Source of the DNA: Pseudomonas aegrilactucae
GTDB taxonomy: Bacteria > Pseudomonadota > Gammaproteobacteria > Pseudomonadales > Pseudomonadaceae
Length of the DNA: 64,000 bases
NCBI RefSeq assembly: GCF_019168305.1
Contig: NZ_JAHTBI010000010.1
Span: 270,387 to 334,386, forward strand
Reading direction: 5' to 3'
Part shown: positions 27,279 through 35,480 of the stretch, piece by piece
How positions within the stretch are numbered: the first letter of the stretch is position 1
Layout of the letters: every line of letters starts with the position of its first letter
Translations under genes and position numbers: made by a program
The notes under the pieces: model-generated
What the model was told of the DNA's origin: nothing
Database searches by the model: none
The model's input: the letters and a program-made list of their open reading frames with translations, nothing else

Positions 27279-27884
27279 ATGTACTACTACGAACCCGCAA
27301 AAGGCCACGGCCTGCCCCACGACCCGTTCAACGCCATCGTCGGCCCGCGCCCGATCGGCTGGATCTCCTCGCACGACCGCGAGGGCCGCCTGAACCTTGC
27401 GCCCTACAGCTTTTTCAACGCCTTCAACTACATTCCGCCGATCATCGGGTTCTGCAGCGTCGGGCGCAAAGACAGCCTGAACAATATCGAACAGACCGGC
27501 GAGTTTGCCTGGAACCTGGCCACCCGCCCGCTGGCCGAGGCCATGAACCAGAGCTGCGCCGCCGTGGCGCCGCAGGTCGACGAGTTCGCGCTGAGCCAGT
27601 TGACCCCGGTAGCCTCCAAGGTGATCGCCGTGCCGCGGGTGCAGGAAAGCCCCGTGTCGTTCGAATGCAAGGTGACCCAGATCGTGCAACTGCAACGCGC
27701 CGACCAGGCCCTGGTACCCAGCTGGCTGATTCTGGGCGAGGTGGTGGCGGTACATATCGCCGAGCACCTGCTCAAGGACGGGATCTACGATACCGCCGCC
27801 GCCCAGCCGATCCTGCGTGGCGGCGGCCCGGCAGATTATTTCGAGCTGGGCAACCTGTTCAGGATGGGCCGCCCGCAGGCGTGA
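27279..27884 (+). CDS. Flavin reductase-like FMN-binding protein
   Basis: A 201-residue protein of the flavin_reduct (FMN-binding split barrel) family: HDPFNAIVGPRPIGWISSHDREGRLNLAPYSFFNAF is the FMN-binding N-terminal block, and VPSWLILGEVVAVHI is the conserved late strand. The N-terminal MYYYEPAKGHGL form is typical of a Pseudomonas subgroup. No oxygenase component is adjacent, so it may act as a stand-alone reductase or flavin-dependent enzyme. The start is ATG at 27279; the longer frame upstream runs through the terminator. The gene is convergent with the next one, with no bases between the stops. Confidence 0.85.
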   Translation: MYYYEPAKGHGLPHDPFNAIVGPRPIGWISSHDREGRLNLAPYSFFNAFNYIPPIIGFCSVGRKDSLNNIEQTGEFAWNLATRPLAEAMNQSCAAVAPQVDEFALSQLTPVASKVIAVPRVQESPVSFECKVTQIVQLQRADQALVPSWLILGEVVAVHIAEHLLKDGIYDTAAAQPILRGGGPADYFELGNLFRMGRPQA

Positions 27885-28115
27885 CTACCAGACCAGTTCG
27901 GCGTCGTCGCTGACGCCTTGCAGGCGCTCCAGTTCGCAGGTGGCAGCGTCGTCGGCGTCCAGTGCGGTCTTGAACGTCTGCCCTGGCAGCACCTTGTGAA
28001 AACGCGGTGCGCCGCCGGCGCCCAGCGCCTTGACCGCGATCGCGGCGCTGTAGCCGCCCTCGCCCGGAACCACTGCCGATACGGCTTCGAAGGCTTCGAA
28101 TTCTTTACGTGCCAT
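27885..28115 (-). CDS. Conserved small protein, unknown function
   Basis: A 76-residue soluble protein, MARKEFEAFEAVSAVV..., with GGAGGTGAG ahead of ATG 28115 (an in-frame GTG two codons upstream is closer to the ribosome binding site and less likely). The sequence has a beta-rich middle (GGYSAAIAVKALG...PRFHKVLPGQTFKTALDADDAATCELERL) that looks like a small single-domain fold. No motif points to an activity. It lies just downstream of the ABM-domain gene on the same strand, 40 bp away, and may be co-transcribed. Confidence 0.65.
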   Translation of the reverse strand: MARKEFEAFEAVSAVVPGEGGYSAAIAVKALGAGGAPRFHKVLPGQTFKTALDADDAATCELERLQGVSDDAELVW

Positions 28116-28155
28116 TGCCACTCACCTCCACATCAGTTGCCGGAAAGCGGCCATT

Positions 28156-28464
28156 CTACCCTGCCGGATGCTCGGTGAAGGTATGCAGGTCGAGGCTGTC
28201 GACCACCCGCGCCTGCACCAGTTCGCCAAACAGCTGCAGGCTGGGCGAGGCGAAATAGTCGTGCAGCGCCGAGGTGTCGGCCCATACCCCGTTGAGCAAC
28301 CACAGGTCGGCATCGCAAGTAGAGCGCTGCACACTGAAATGCAGGCACCCCGGGGTTTGACGGGACGGTGCCAGCAACTGTTGCAGGCGTGTGCCCAGTT
28401 CTGCCGAGCGGCCCGCGCTGGCACGTACGAAGGACAGGTGGCTGACCGGTTGAGATGACGTCAT
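28156..28464 (-). CDS. Antibiotic biosynthesis monooxygenase (ABM) domain protein
   Basis: A 102-residue protein with the dimeric alpha/beta barrel pattern of ABM proteins: SHLSFVRASAGRSAELGTRLQQLLAPSRQTPGCLHFSVQRS, then DLWLLNGVWADTSALHDYFASPSLQLFGEL. Such proteins include quinol monooxygenases and many of unknown role. It is divergent from the AraC-type regulator at 28667, which may control it, and shares a transcription direction with the small gene at 27885. The promoter lies in 28465-28666. Confidence 0.85.
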   Translation of the reverse strand: MTSSQPVSHLSFVRASAGRSAELGTRLQQLLAPSRQTPGCLHFSVQRSTCDADLWLLNGVWADTSALHDYFASPSLQLFGELVQARVVDSLDLHTFTEHPAG

Positions 28465-28666
28465 GTGCAGTGCTCCTTGAAGCGGCCAGGGACAGAAACC
28501 AGGCTGCCAAGACTACGGGGCACAACGCCAGACGCGTTAGGCGATTCCTGTCGATGGCTTGCCTGATTCTGCACGTGCGGCAGGATCAGGCAAGAACGGC
28601 GCAGCATCCAGCTAGCGCCCCGGCTTGCACAAACCTATGCTGCGCCCATCGGCAGAGGAACCACAC

Positions 28667-29596
28667 ATGTCAGCCCCTGAACTCACCTCCCCTTCACTGG
28701 ACCCGGCCCTGGAGCTGTTGCGCCTGGAACTGGCCGGGCTGATCACCCGCCACTGCCCGACGCCTGGCGGCGCAGCCTCGGCCATTGCCGACCTGCACCT
28801 GACACGCTACGAGCAAAGCAGCCGCTCGATGCCGACCCTGGCGCAACCGGCGCTGTGCATCCTGGCCCAGGGCCGCAAGGAAATCTGCCTGGGCGACGAA
28901 ACCTATGTCTACGACCCGCTGCACTACATGGTGGTGTCAGTGGCCATGCCGGTCAGCGGCGCCCTGCTTGAAGCCAGCCCGCAGAACCCCAGCCTGGGCA
29001 TTCGGCTGGACATCGACCCGGCCGAAATCAATGCGTTGATCGCCGAGGCCGGGCCCATGGGCGTGCCCTCGCAGCCGTCGGAGCGCGGCCTGTTCGTCGA
29101 GCGCCTGGACAGCCAGTTGCTGGACGCGTTGCTGCGCCTGATCCGCCTGCTCGACACACCCAAGGACATCGGCGTGCTGGCGCCGCTGATCCGCCGCGAA
29201 ATTCTGTACCGGCTGTTGCGCGGGCAGCAAGGCGCGCGGCTGTACGAGATCGCCATGGCCAATACCCAGACCCACCGCGTATGCCAGGCGATTCAATGGC
29301 TCAATGACCATTTTCATCAGCCGTTGCGTATCGATGACCTGGCGCGGGAGGTGAACCTGAGCGCATCGACCTTGCATCACCGCTTCAAGGCGGTGACGTC
29401 GATGAGCCCGTTGCAGTACCAGAAACAGCTGCGCTTGCAGGAGGCACGGCGGCTGATGCTCAACGAGGGACTGGAGGCGTCGGTGGCGGGGTATCGGGTG
29501 GGGTATGAAAGCCCGTCGCAGTTCAGCCGCGAGTACAGCCGGCTGTATGGGGCGCCGCCGTTGCGGGACATGGCCAGGTTGCGCAGCGCCCTCTAG
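28667..29596 (+). CDS. AraC-family regulator with AraC_N domain
   Basis: A 309-residue DNA-binding protein. The N-terminal AraC_N-type sensor domain is marked by MPTLAQPALCILAQGRKEICLGDETYVYDPLHYMVVSVAMPVSG. Two helix-turn-helix motifs at the C-terminus include IDDLAREVNLSASTLHHRFKAVTSMSPLQYQKQLRLQEARRLM and the second-helix hallmark AGYRVGYESPSQFSREYSRLYGAPP. ATG 28667 is preceded by AGAGGAA; an upstream in-frame ATG at 28625 has no support. It is divergent from the ABM-domain gene with 202 bp between, so that gene is the obvious candidate target. The effector is unknown. Confidence 0.88.
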   Translation: MSAPELTSPSLDPALELLRLELAGLITRHCPTPGGAASAIADLHLTRYEQSSRSMPTLAQPALCILAQGRKEICLGDETYVYDPLHYMVVSVAMPVSGALLEASPQNPSLGIRLDIDPAEINALIAEAGPMGVPSQPSERGLFVERLDSQLLDALLRLIRLLDTPKDIGVLAPLIRREILYRLLRGQQGARLYEIAMANTQTHRVCQAIQWLNDHFHQPLRIDDLAREVNLSASTLHHRFKAVTSMSPLQYQKQLRLQEARRLMLNEGLEASVAGYRVGYESPSQFSREYSRLYGAPPLRDMARLRSAL

Positions 29597-29601
29597 TGCG
29601 C

Positions 29602-29685
29602 CTTCGCTGGCAAGCCAGCTCCCACAGGTACAGTGCCACCCGTGAATACGGCGCGGTCTTTGTGGGAGCTGGCTTGCCAGCGAAG
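29602..29685. repeat. REP pair 1 (inverted)
   Basis: Two inverted copies of a 25-base element with core TTCGCTGGCAAGCCAGCTCC (29602-29626 and 29661-29685, the second reverse-complemented), 34 bases apart. Each copy contains its own inverted repeat (CTGGCAAGCCAG). This is the P. putida-type repetitive extragenic palindrome; the same unit occurs three more times in the window. Confidence 0.9.
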
Positions 29686-29689
29686 GGTG

Positions 29690-31126
29690 CTACACGGCCG
29701 TCACCACGTGCTTGACCTCCTGGAACGCACTCAGCCCCCACGGCCCCAGCTCACGGCCCAGGCTGCTCTGCTTGTACCCGCCCCACGCCGCCTGCGGGAA
29801 GATCACTTGCGGTGCGTTGATCCACACCAGCCCCGCCTGCAACTGGTCGGCCACCTGCTGCGCGACGGGCAGGTCGCTTGCCACCACACTCGCCACCAGT
29901 CCGAACTCGCTGTCATTGGCCAACGCCACGGCCTCGGCTTCACTGCCCACGCGCTTCACGCACAGCACCGGGCCGAAGATTTCCTCACGCCACAGCGCAC
30001 TGTCCAGCGGCACATCGGCAAAGACGGTCGGTTCGATGAAGTAACCGCACGGCCGCTCCACTCGCCTGCCCCCGCACAACACGCTCGCGCCGGACTGCAC
30101 ACCCCGCTCGATGGCGCCCATCACCCGCAGGTACTGGGCCTGGTTGACCAGCGGCCCCATGTCGGTTTCGCCGGCAAACGGATCGCCCACCCGAATCGCC
30201 GCCACGCGCGCCAGCACGCCGTCGACAAAGGCGTCGTACAGCGCATCGGCCACCAGCACCCGGCTGGTCGCCGAGCACATCTGCCCGGCATTGAAAAAAC
30301 CACCGCCACACGCCAGCTCGATCGCAAGCTGCAGGTCGGCAGACTCCAGCACCAGCAATGACGACTTGCCGCCCAGCTCCAGGCTCACGCCCTTGACCGT
30401 CTCGGCGGCGCGCTGCATCACCTGCACCCCCACCGCATTGCTGCCGGTGAACGAGACCTTGGCAATATGCGGGTCGCTCGCCAACGGCGCGCCCACCGCC
30501 AACCCCGTGCCGCAGACCAGGTTGAACACGCCTGCTGGCAGCCCGCTCTGGGCAATGATGTGCGCCAGTTCAAGTTCCGCCAGCGGCGTCACCTCCGACG
30601 GTTTGAGCACGGCGCAGCAACCGGCCGCCAGCGCCGGGGCAAGTTTCCAGGCGGTGGTCACCATGGGGAAATTCCACGGCACGATCAGCCCCACCACCCC
30701 GCACGGTTCGCGCCGTACGCGGGCGACGAAATCCTCGCTGGGCAACGCCAGCGCCTGGTCCTGCTGTGCATCCAGCGCCTGCGCAAGGCCTGCGTAGTAG
30801 TCGAAGGTCGCGATCACATCATCGACATCGATGGCGGACTCGGCCAGCGGCTTGCCGTTGTTGCTCGACTGCAGCTCGATCAGGCGCTCGCGGCGCGCTT
30901 CAACCCCACGCGCAATTGCACGCAGGTGCTCGGCACGCTGCGCCCCCGTGGTACGCGACCACTGCGCAAACGCTGCCTGCGCCGCCTGCGCCGCCCGCGC
31001 CACGGCTTCGCCGTCACCGCCGGCAACCTGGGCCAGCCGTTGTTCGGTACTCGGGTTGGTCACCGTCAGCACCTGCGTACCGTGCTGCCATACGCCATCG
31101 ATGAAAATGCCCGGCAAGGTCAGCAT
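29690..31126 (-). CDS. NAD(P)-dependent aldehyde dehydrogenase
   Basis: A 478-residue cytoplasmic ALDH-superfamily enzyme that oxidises an aldehyde to the acid. Active-site residues are visible: Glu250 in LELGGKS, Cys284 in FNAGQMCSATSR and the Asn in PWNFP; FTGSNAVG is the cofactor loop. Length is normal for class 1/2 ALDH and betaine-aldehyde dehydrogenase-like enzymes. Its start overlaps the end of the upstream TPP-dependent decarboxylase by seven bases, so the two are translated together, which suggests it oxidises the aldehyde made by that enzyme, for example 4-guanidinobutyraldehyde. REP pair 1 lies four bases past its stop. Confidence 0.9.
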   Translation of the reverse strand: MLTLPGIFIDGVWQHGTQVLTVTNPSTEQRLAQVAGGDGEAVARAAQAAQAAFAQWSRTTGAQRAEHLRAIARGVEARRERLIELQSSNNGKPLAESAIDVDDVIATFDYYAGLAQALDAQQDQALALPSEDFVARVRREPCGVVGLIVPWNFPMVTTAWKLAPALAAGCCAVLKPSEVTPLAELELAHIIAQSGLPAGVFNLVCGTGLAVGAPLASDPHIAKVSFTGSNAVGVQVMQRAAETVKGVSLELGGKSSLLVLESADLQLAIELACGGGFFNAGQMCSATSRVLVADALYDAFVDGVLARVAAIRVGDPFAGETDMGPLVNQAQYLRVMGAIERGVQSGASVLCGGRRVERPCGYFIEPTVFADVPLDSALWREEIFGPVLCVKRVGSEAEAVALANDSEFGLVASVVASDLPVAQQVADQLQAGLVWINAPQVIFPQAAWGGYKQSSLGRELGPWGLSAFQEVKHVVTAV

Positions 31127-32760
31127 GGCTGCACCGCCTGCATCCAGATTGCCTGGTCGATTTCTATCAGGCTGGGGCCGTTACGGTCAGTTGCGGCGCG
31201 CAAGGCCGCACGCAATTGCTCGACCCCGCCTACGGCCTCGGCGGCACAGCCCAGCGCCTTGGCCACGCCGATGAAATCCGGGGTATGGATGTCCACACCC
31301 ACCGGCTCGATGGCGCGGTTGAGCATGTACTTCTTGATCTCCTCATAACCCTGGTTGTTCCACAGCAGCACGATCAGCGGCACCTGCGCCTCCACCGCAC
31401 TGGCCAGTTCGGCCACGGTGAACTGCAGGCCGCCATCGCCGATCAGGCACACCGCCGGCAAGCGTCGTTCGCGCTGCTCGGCACTGCCCAGCCACGCGCC
31501 CATGGCCGCCGGCAAGGCATAGCCCAGGGTGCCGTAGCCGGTCGAGGCATTGAACCAGCGACGCGGCTGGTCCAGGTCCAGGGTCAGGTTGCCGGTGTAC
31601 ACCGGTTGGGTCGAGTCGCCTACCAGTACCGCGTCGGGCAGGGTCTGCAGCACGGTTTGCAGGAACAGCGTCTGCGCACGCGTGGCCGCGTCCCACTCGC
31701 TGGCCAGGGCCTGGCGCAAACGGCTGGCCCGCGCCGCGCCCCACTCGCTGCCGCGCAGCGGTGCCGGCTGATCGGCCAAGGCCCGCAACAGGGCGTCGGC
31801 CGCCTGCTCGGCATCGGCCACCAGCGCGACCTTGGGCGGGTAGTTACGTACACACTGGTCCGGGTCGATATCGACGCGCAACAGCGTGCCGGGGATCTCG
31901 AAGCCGCCCTTGAAGGTGACGTCGTAGTCGGTTTCGGCCAGTTCGGTGCCGATCGCCAGCACCACATCGGCCTCGCGCACCAGCTCACGGGTGGCCACCA
32001 GCGACTGGGTCGAACCGATCAGCAACGGATGCTGCGACGCCAGCAGGCCCTTGGCATTGATGGTCAGCGCAACCGGCGCCTGGAGGTAGTCGGCCAGACG
32101 CGCCAAGGCGGCGCCCGCCTCGATGGCACCACCCCCGGCCAGGATCAGCGGGCGGCGCGCAGTGGCCAGCAATGCGGCCATCTTCGCCACCGGCGCCGGC
32201 GCGGCACCGGCGCGGGCGATGCGTACAGGCTCGCTGGCCAGCAGGTGGTCGGCGTCTTCGACCAGCACATCCAGCGGAATCTCGATATGCACCGGGCGCG
32301 GGCGCGCGCCGTCGAACACCGCAAAGGCACGGGCCAGTACAGCCGGCAGGTCATCGGCGCTCATCAGGGTGTGCGAGAACGCTGCCACCCCGCCCACCAG
32401 CGCGCTCTGGTTGGGCAGTTCGTGCAGCTTGCCGCGCCCGCCCCCCAGGGCGTTGCGCGACTGCACGCTGGAAATCACCAGCATCGGAATCGAATCGGCG
32501 TAGGCCTGGCCCATGGCCGTGGTGATGTTGGTCATGCCGGGGCCGGTGATGATGAAGCACACGCCGGGCTTGCCGCGGGTACGGGCAAAGCCGTCAGCCA
32601 TGAACCCGGCGCCTTGCTCGTGGCGCGGGGTGATGTGACGGATGCTCGAGCCGGCCAGGCCACGGTAGAGTTCGACCGTGTGCACGCCGGGGATGCCGAA
32701 CACATGGTCTACACCGTAGTCTTCGAGGAGTCTTACCAGTACTTCGCCGCAAGTGGCCAT
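31120..32760 (-). CDS. TPP-dependent 2-oxoacid decarboxylase (acetolactate synthase-like, AruI-like)
   Basis: A 546-residue thiamine-diphosphate enzyme with the three domains of the acetolactate-synthase family. Cofactor-activating Glu48 is in PRHEQGAGFMADG; GDGGLQFTVAELAS...VLLWNNQGYEE is the GDG-x-NN Mg/TPP motif. A true biosynthetic IlvB would pair with a small regulatory subunit, but here an aldehyde dehydrogenase follows, favouring decarboxylation of a 2-oxoacid and oxidation of the aldehyde. It resembles, from memory, P. aeruginosa AruI (2-ketoarginine decarboxylase), but no aruH transaminase is in the window. ATG 32760 was chosen since ATCGEVLV begins the domain. Divergent from the LysR gene. 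Confidence 0.8.
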   Translation of the reverse strand: MATCGEVLVRLLEDYGVDHVFGIPGVHTVELYRGLAGSSIRHITPRHEQGAGFMADGFARTRGKPGVCFIITGPGMTNITTAMGQAYADSIPMLVISSVQSRNALGGGRGKLHELPNQSALVGGVAAFSHTLMSADDLPAVLARAFAVFDGARPRPVHIEIPLDVLVEDADHLLASEPVRIARAGAAPAPVAKMAALLATARRPLILAGGGAIEAGAALARLADYLQAPVALTINAKGLLASQHPLLIGSTQSLVATRELVREADVVLAIGTELAETDYDVTFKGGFEIPGTLLRVDIDPDQCVRNYPPKVALVADAEQAADALLRALADQPAPLRGSEWGAARASRLRQALASEWDAATRAQTLFLQTVLQTLPDAVLVGDSTQPVYTGNLTLDLDQPRRWFNASTGYGTLGYALPAAMGAWLGSAEQRERRLPAVCLIGDGGLQFTVAELASAVEAQVPLIVLLWNNQGYEEIKKYMLNRAIEPVGVDIHTPDFIGVAKALGCAAEAVGGVEQLRAALRAATDRNGPSLIEIDQAIWMQAVQPC

Positions 32761-32873
32761 GTTCTTCTGCCTGAGATTGTTCCGGAACAAGGCACAATTG
32801 GACCCGCCACCGGCTACCGGCACAACGCAAATATCCTCATACTAGCCATGTCCTCAGCTCATGGCTTATTCCA

Positions 32874-33749
32874 ATGAAGCGCCTGCCGCCACTCCCCGCC
32901 CTGCACACGTTCCTGGTCACCGCGCACTGCTGCAACTTCACCCGCGCGGCGCAGCAACTGCACCTGACCCAGGGTGCGGTGAGCCGTCAGATTGCCGGGC
33001 TCGAGGAGCACCTGGGCTACCCCCTGTTCGTGCGCCAGGCCCGTGGCCTGAGCCTGACCCGCGAAGGCCAGGACTGGCTGCCACGGGTGCAGCAGGTGTT
33101 CGGCCTGATCGAGGAAGGTGTGCAGCAGGTGGGGGCACAGCGCGCCACCTTGCAGCTCAAGGCCCCCACCTGCGTGATGCGCTGGTTGCTGCCGCGGCTG
33201 ATGGAATGGCAGGCGTTGCGCCCGGATGTGCCGGTGGAGCTGACTACCACGGTGCAGCATGGGGTGGAGTTTCGCCGTGAAGGCTTCGATGCAGCGGTGG
33301 TGTATGGCGCACAGCCCAACCATGGGTTGCAGGTGCTCAAGCTGTTCGATGAACAACTGACGCCGGTGTGTGCACCGCAGTTGCCGGTGCGCGAACTGGG
33401 TGATCTGCAACGGCATATGCTGCTACACCCGGCGCGCGATGAGAAAGACTGGAGCACCTGGCTGGCAGCGGCGGGGGTCGAGATTCCCAGGCAGGGCCGG
33501 CGCCAGCATTTCGAGACACTGGACATGGCCATGTCGATGGCTTCGCAGGGGACGGGGGTGGCGATCGGGGATTGGGCGCTGATCGGCGATGACCTGGCCA
33601 GCGGGCGGCTGGTGATGCCGTTCGAACTGCGGGTGAAGACCGGCAAGGGCTACTATCTTGTGCGACCGCCCAGGGCTGCGGCGCCAGGGTTGATGGCGTT
33701 GCTGGAGTGGTTGTGCGGGCAGGCGGGGGATGTCGATACCGCGCAATGA
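32874..33749 (+). CDS. LysR-family regulator
   Basis: A 291-residue LysR-type regulator: N-terminal helix-turn-helix (FTRAAQQLHLTQGAVSRQIAGLEEHLGYPLF, residues 20-53) and a periplasmic-binding-like effector domain. The style (short N-terminus MKRLPPLPALHTF and effector-domain block LLHPARDEKDWSTWLAAAGV) is of the GcvA-type branch that often controls amino-acid catabolic genes. It is divergent from the decarboxylase/aldehyde dehydrogenase operon with 113 bp between starts, so it is the likely regulator of that operon. Confidence 0.9.
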   Translation: MKRLPPLPALHTFLVTAHCCNFTRAAQQLHLTQGAVSRQIAGLEEHLGYPLFVRQARGLSLTREGQDWLPRVQQVFGLIEEGVQQVGAQRATLQLKAPTCVMRWLLPRLMEWQALRPDVPVELTTTVQHGVEFRREGFDAAVVYGAQPNHGLQVLKLFDEQLTPVCAPQLPVRELGDLQRHMLLHPARDEKDWSTWLAAAGVEIPRQGRRQHFETLDMAMSMASQGTGVAIGDWALIGDDLASGRLVMPFELRVKTGKGYYLVRPPRAAAPGLMALLEWLCGQAGDVDTAQ

Positions 33750-33767
33750 CAGGCACCGCGTCGATGC

Positions 33768-33834
33768 CTTCGCTGGCAAGCCAGCTCCCACAAAGATCAC
33801 CGCTGACCTTGTGGGAGCTGGCTTGCCAGCGAAG
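33768..33834. repeat. REP pair 2 (inverted)
   Basis: Copies at 33768-33792 and 33810-33834 (reverse-complemented), separated by 17 bases. They lie between the stop codons of the convergent LysR and NAD(P)-binding genes and could form a long hairpin that separates the two transcripts. Confidence 0.9.
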
Positions 33835-33845
33835 CTTTGAAGCGC

Positions 33846-34460
33846 TCAGTAACCTACAGTGAACCGCTGCTTCGAATGCGCAGGTGTCTCTACCTCGTCC
33901 AGCAACGCAATCGCGTAGTCGGCAAAGGTGATCCAGCTCTTGCCATCGGCACCGATCAGCAAGTGGTCCTTGCCCAGCGTGTAGTGACCGGTACGCTCAC
34001 CTTCGACGAACTCCGCCGAAGGCGAAAGGAACGTCCAGTCCAGCTCATGTTCCTGGCGCAGGGTGTCGAGAAACACGGCGCCGGCGCTGGCCTCTGACTT
34101 GTACGCTGCAGGGAAATCCGGGCTGTCGATCACGCGCTGCCCCGAAGGCAACAGCAAGGTGCCGGCGCCGCCGACGACCAACAGGCGCTTGACCCCGGCA
34201 CGCTTGACCGGGCCGATGATCTGTGGCGGCGCCACCGTGGCGAAATGCGCCGCGCTGAGCACCACCTCATGCCCGCTCAGCACTTGGGCCAGGTCGTCGG
34301 CCCGGGTCACATCCAGTGCCACCGGGGTCACCCCTTCACGGCCCTGCAGGCGTGACGGATCACGTGCAATGGCGGTGACCTGATGCCCGCGACGCAGGGC
34401 TTCTTCCAGCAGTTGACTGCCAGCACGCCCTGTGGCGCCGATGATTGCGATCTTGCTCAT
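33846..34460 (-). CDS. NAD(P)-binding reductase-like protein (SDR/NmrA-type)
   Basis: A 204-residue atypical short-chain dehydrogenase-like protein. IAIIGATGRAGSQLLEEALRRGHQVTAIARDPSRL is a GxxGxxG dinucleotide-binding fold. The downstream pattern (VVLSAAHFATVAPPQIIGPVKRAGVKRLLVVGGAGTLL, DWTFLSPSAEFVEGERTGHY) places it with NAD(P)H-binding proteins like YwnB, many of which respond to redox or quinone stress. ATG 34460 has GGAGG upstream. It is 30 bp downstream of the MBL-fold hydrolase gene, on the same strand, and probably co-transcribed with it. Confidence 0.85.
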   Translation of the reverse strand: MSKIAIIGATGRAGSQLLEEALRRGHQVTAIARDPSRLQGREGVTPVALDVTRADDLAQVLSGHEVVLSAAHFATVAPPQIIGPVKRAGVKRLLVVGGAGTLLLPSGQRVIDSPDFPAAYKSEASAGAVFLDTLRQEHELDWTFLSPSAEFVEGERTGHYTLGKDHLLIGADGKSWITFADYAIALLDEVETPAHSKQRFTVGY

Positions 34461-34490
34461 GGAAAACCTCCGATCAGGATTGAACGACAC

Positions 34491-35375
34491 TTACCACTTC
34501 ATTTCGCCCTTGGCGACCTTGGCGCCCAGCTCGAGCGAGCTGGTTTCGCCCAGGTCCGGGTAACGCTTGATCATTGCTGCGATCAACTCGGCCGAGTTCG
34601 CCGCCTTGGCCGTCTCGGCATCGAAGGTGCGGATGTAGTCGGCGGTGAATCGCACAGCGGCCAGCGAGCCCTTGCTCCGGCCCAGGTAATGCCCTGGCAC
34701 CACGGTGCGCGGTGCCAGTTGCTCGATACGCGTCAAGGTCGCCAGCCAGTCCTGGTGCGACTGCACCGACTGGGTATCGGCCATCCACACGTGCAGGTTC
34801 TCGGCCACCACCACGCCGCCGACCACCGCCTTGATCGACGGGATCCACACGAAACTGCGGTCCGGTTGCGGCCCGTCCAGGCCGATCACCTCAAGCGTCT
34901 GCCCTTCCAGGGTGAGCCGATTGCCTTGCAGCACGTCCGGCACGATCACCTGCTCAGGCTTGTCGGCGCCCATCCTGGGGCCCCAGTAGGCCAGCTTGGC
35001 GGCCATGGTCTGCTGGATGTGCGCCACGGTGGCCGCCGAGGCCAGCACCTTGGCCTGGGGATAGGCGCGGGTCAGGGTCTGCAGGCCGAAATAGTAGTCC
35101 GGGTCGCCATGGCTGATGTAGATGGTGGTGAGCTGCTTGCCGCTGGCACGCAGTTTTTCCAGCACCTGCTCGGCCTGCCCCTTGCCGAACTGCGCATCCA
35201 CCAGGATCGCCTCGCGCTGACCGCTGACGATCACCGAACTCACCGGAAACAGCGCGGCTTCACCAGGGTTGTACACATCCAGCGTCAACGCGGGCTCGGC
35301 GGCGACCGCCTGGGTAATCGCGCCGAAGGCGGCACACGCCAGCACGAAGCGGCGCACGGAAAAAAGTCGAGACAT
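34491..35375 (-). CDS. Exported MBL-fold metallo-hydrolase
   Basis: A 294-residue protein with a signal peptide (cleavage near AVAAEP), so periplasmic. The metallo-beta-lactamase fold is marked by SVIVSGQREAILVDAQFGKGQAEQVL, the metal motif SHGDPDYYFGLQTL, DRSFVWIPSIKAVVGGVVVAENLHVW and VPGHY. Canonical HxHxDH is changed to HGDPDY: the second His is Asp and the terminal His is Tyr, a subgroup feature. Substrate unknown; quorum-lactone or phosphate-ester hydrolysis is possible but not supported by more than fold. The gene leads the two-gene unit with the NAD(P)-binding protein and is divergent from a LysR regulator. Confidence 0.85.
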   Translation of the reverse strand: MSRLFSVRRFVLACAAFGAITQAVAAEPALTLDVYNPGEAALFPVSSVIVSGQREAILVDAQFGKGQAEQVLEKLRASGKQLTTIYISHGDPDYYFGLQTLTRAYPQAKVLASAATVAHIQQTMAAKLAYWGPRMGADKPEQVIVPDVLQGNRLTLEGQTLEVIGLDGPQPDRSFVWIPSIKAVVGGVVVAENLHVWMADTQSVQSHQDWLATLTRIEQLAPRTVVPGHYLGRSKGSLAAVRFTADYIRTFDAETAKAANSAELIAAMIKRYPDLGETSSLELGAKVAKGEMKW

Positions 35376-35480
35376 CGGGTTGTACCTGTCTGGGTGATCG
35401 ATGGACCCTAGCTTAGTTGCACGATCCATCACAAAAAATGCGATGCTTGGACATAGTTTGTTTCTGAAATCGAGCAGATC

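Noticed and set aside
29602..29685. REP pairs read as insertion-sequence ends
   Set aside because: They contain no transposase and recur as short palindromes of one fixed type, as expected for REP elements.
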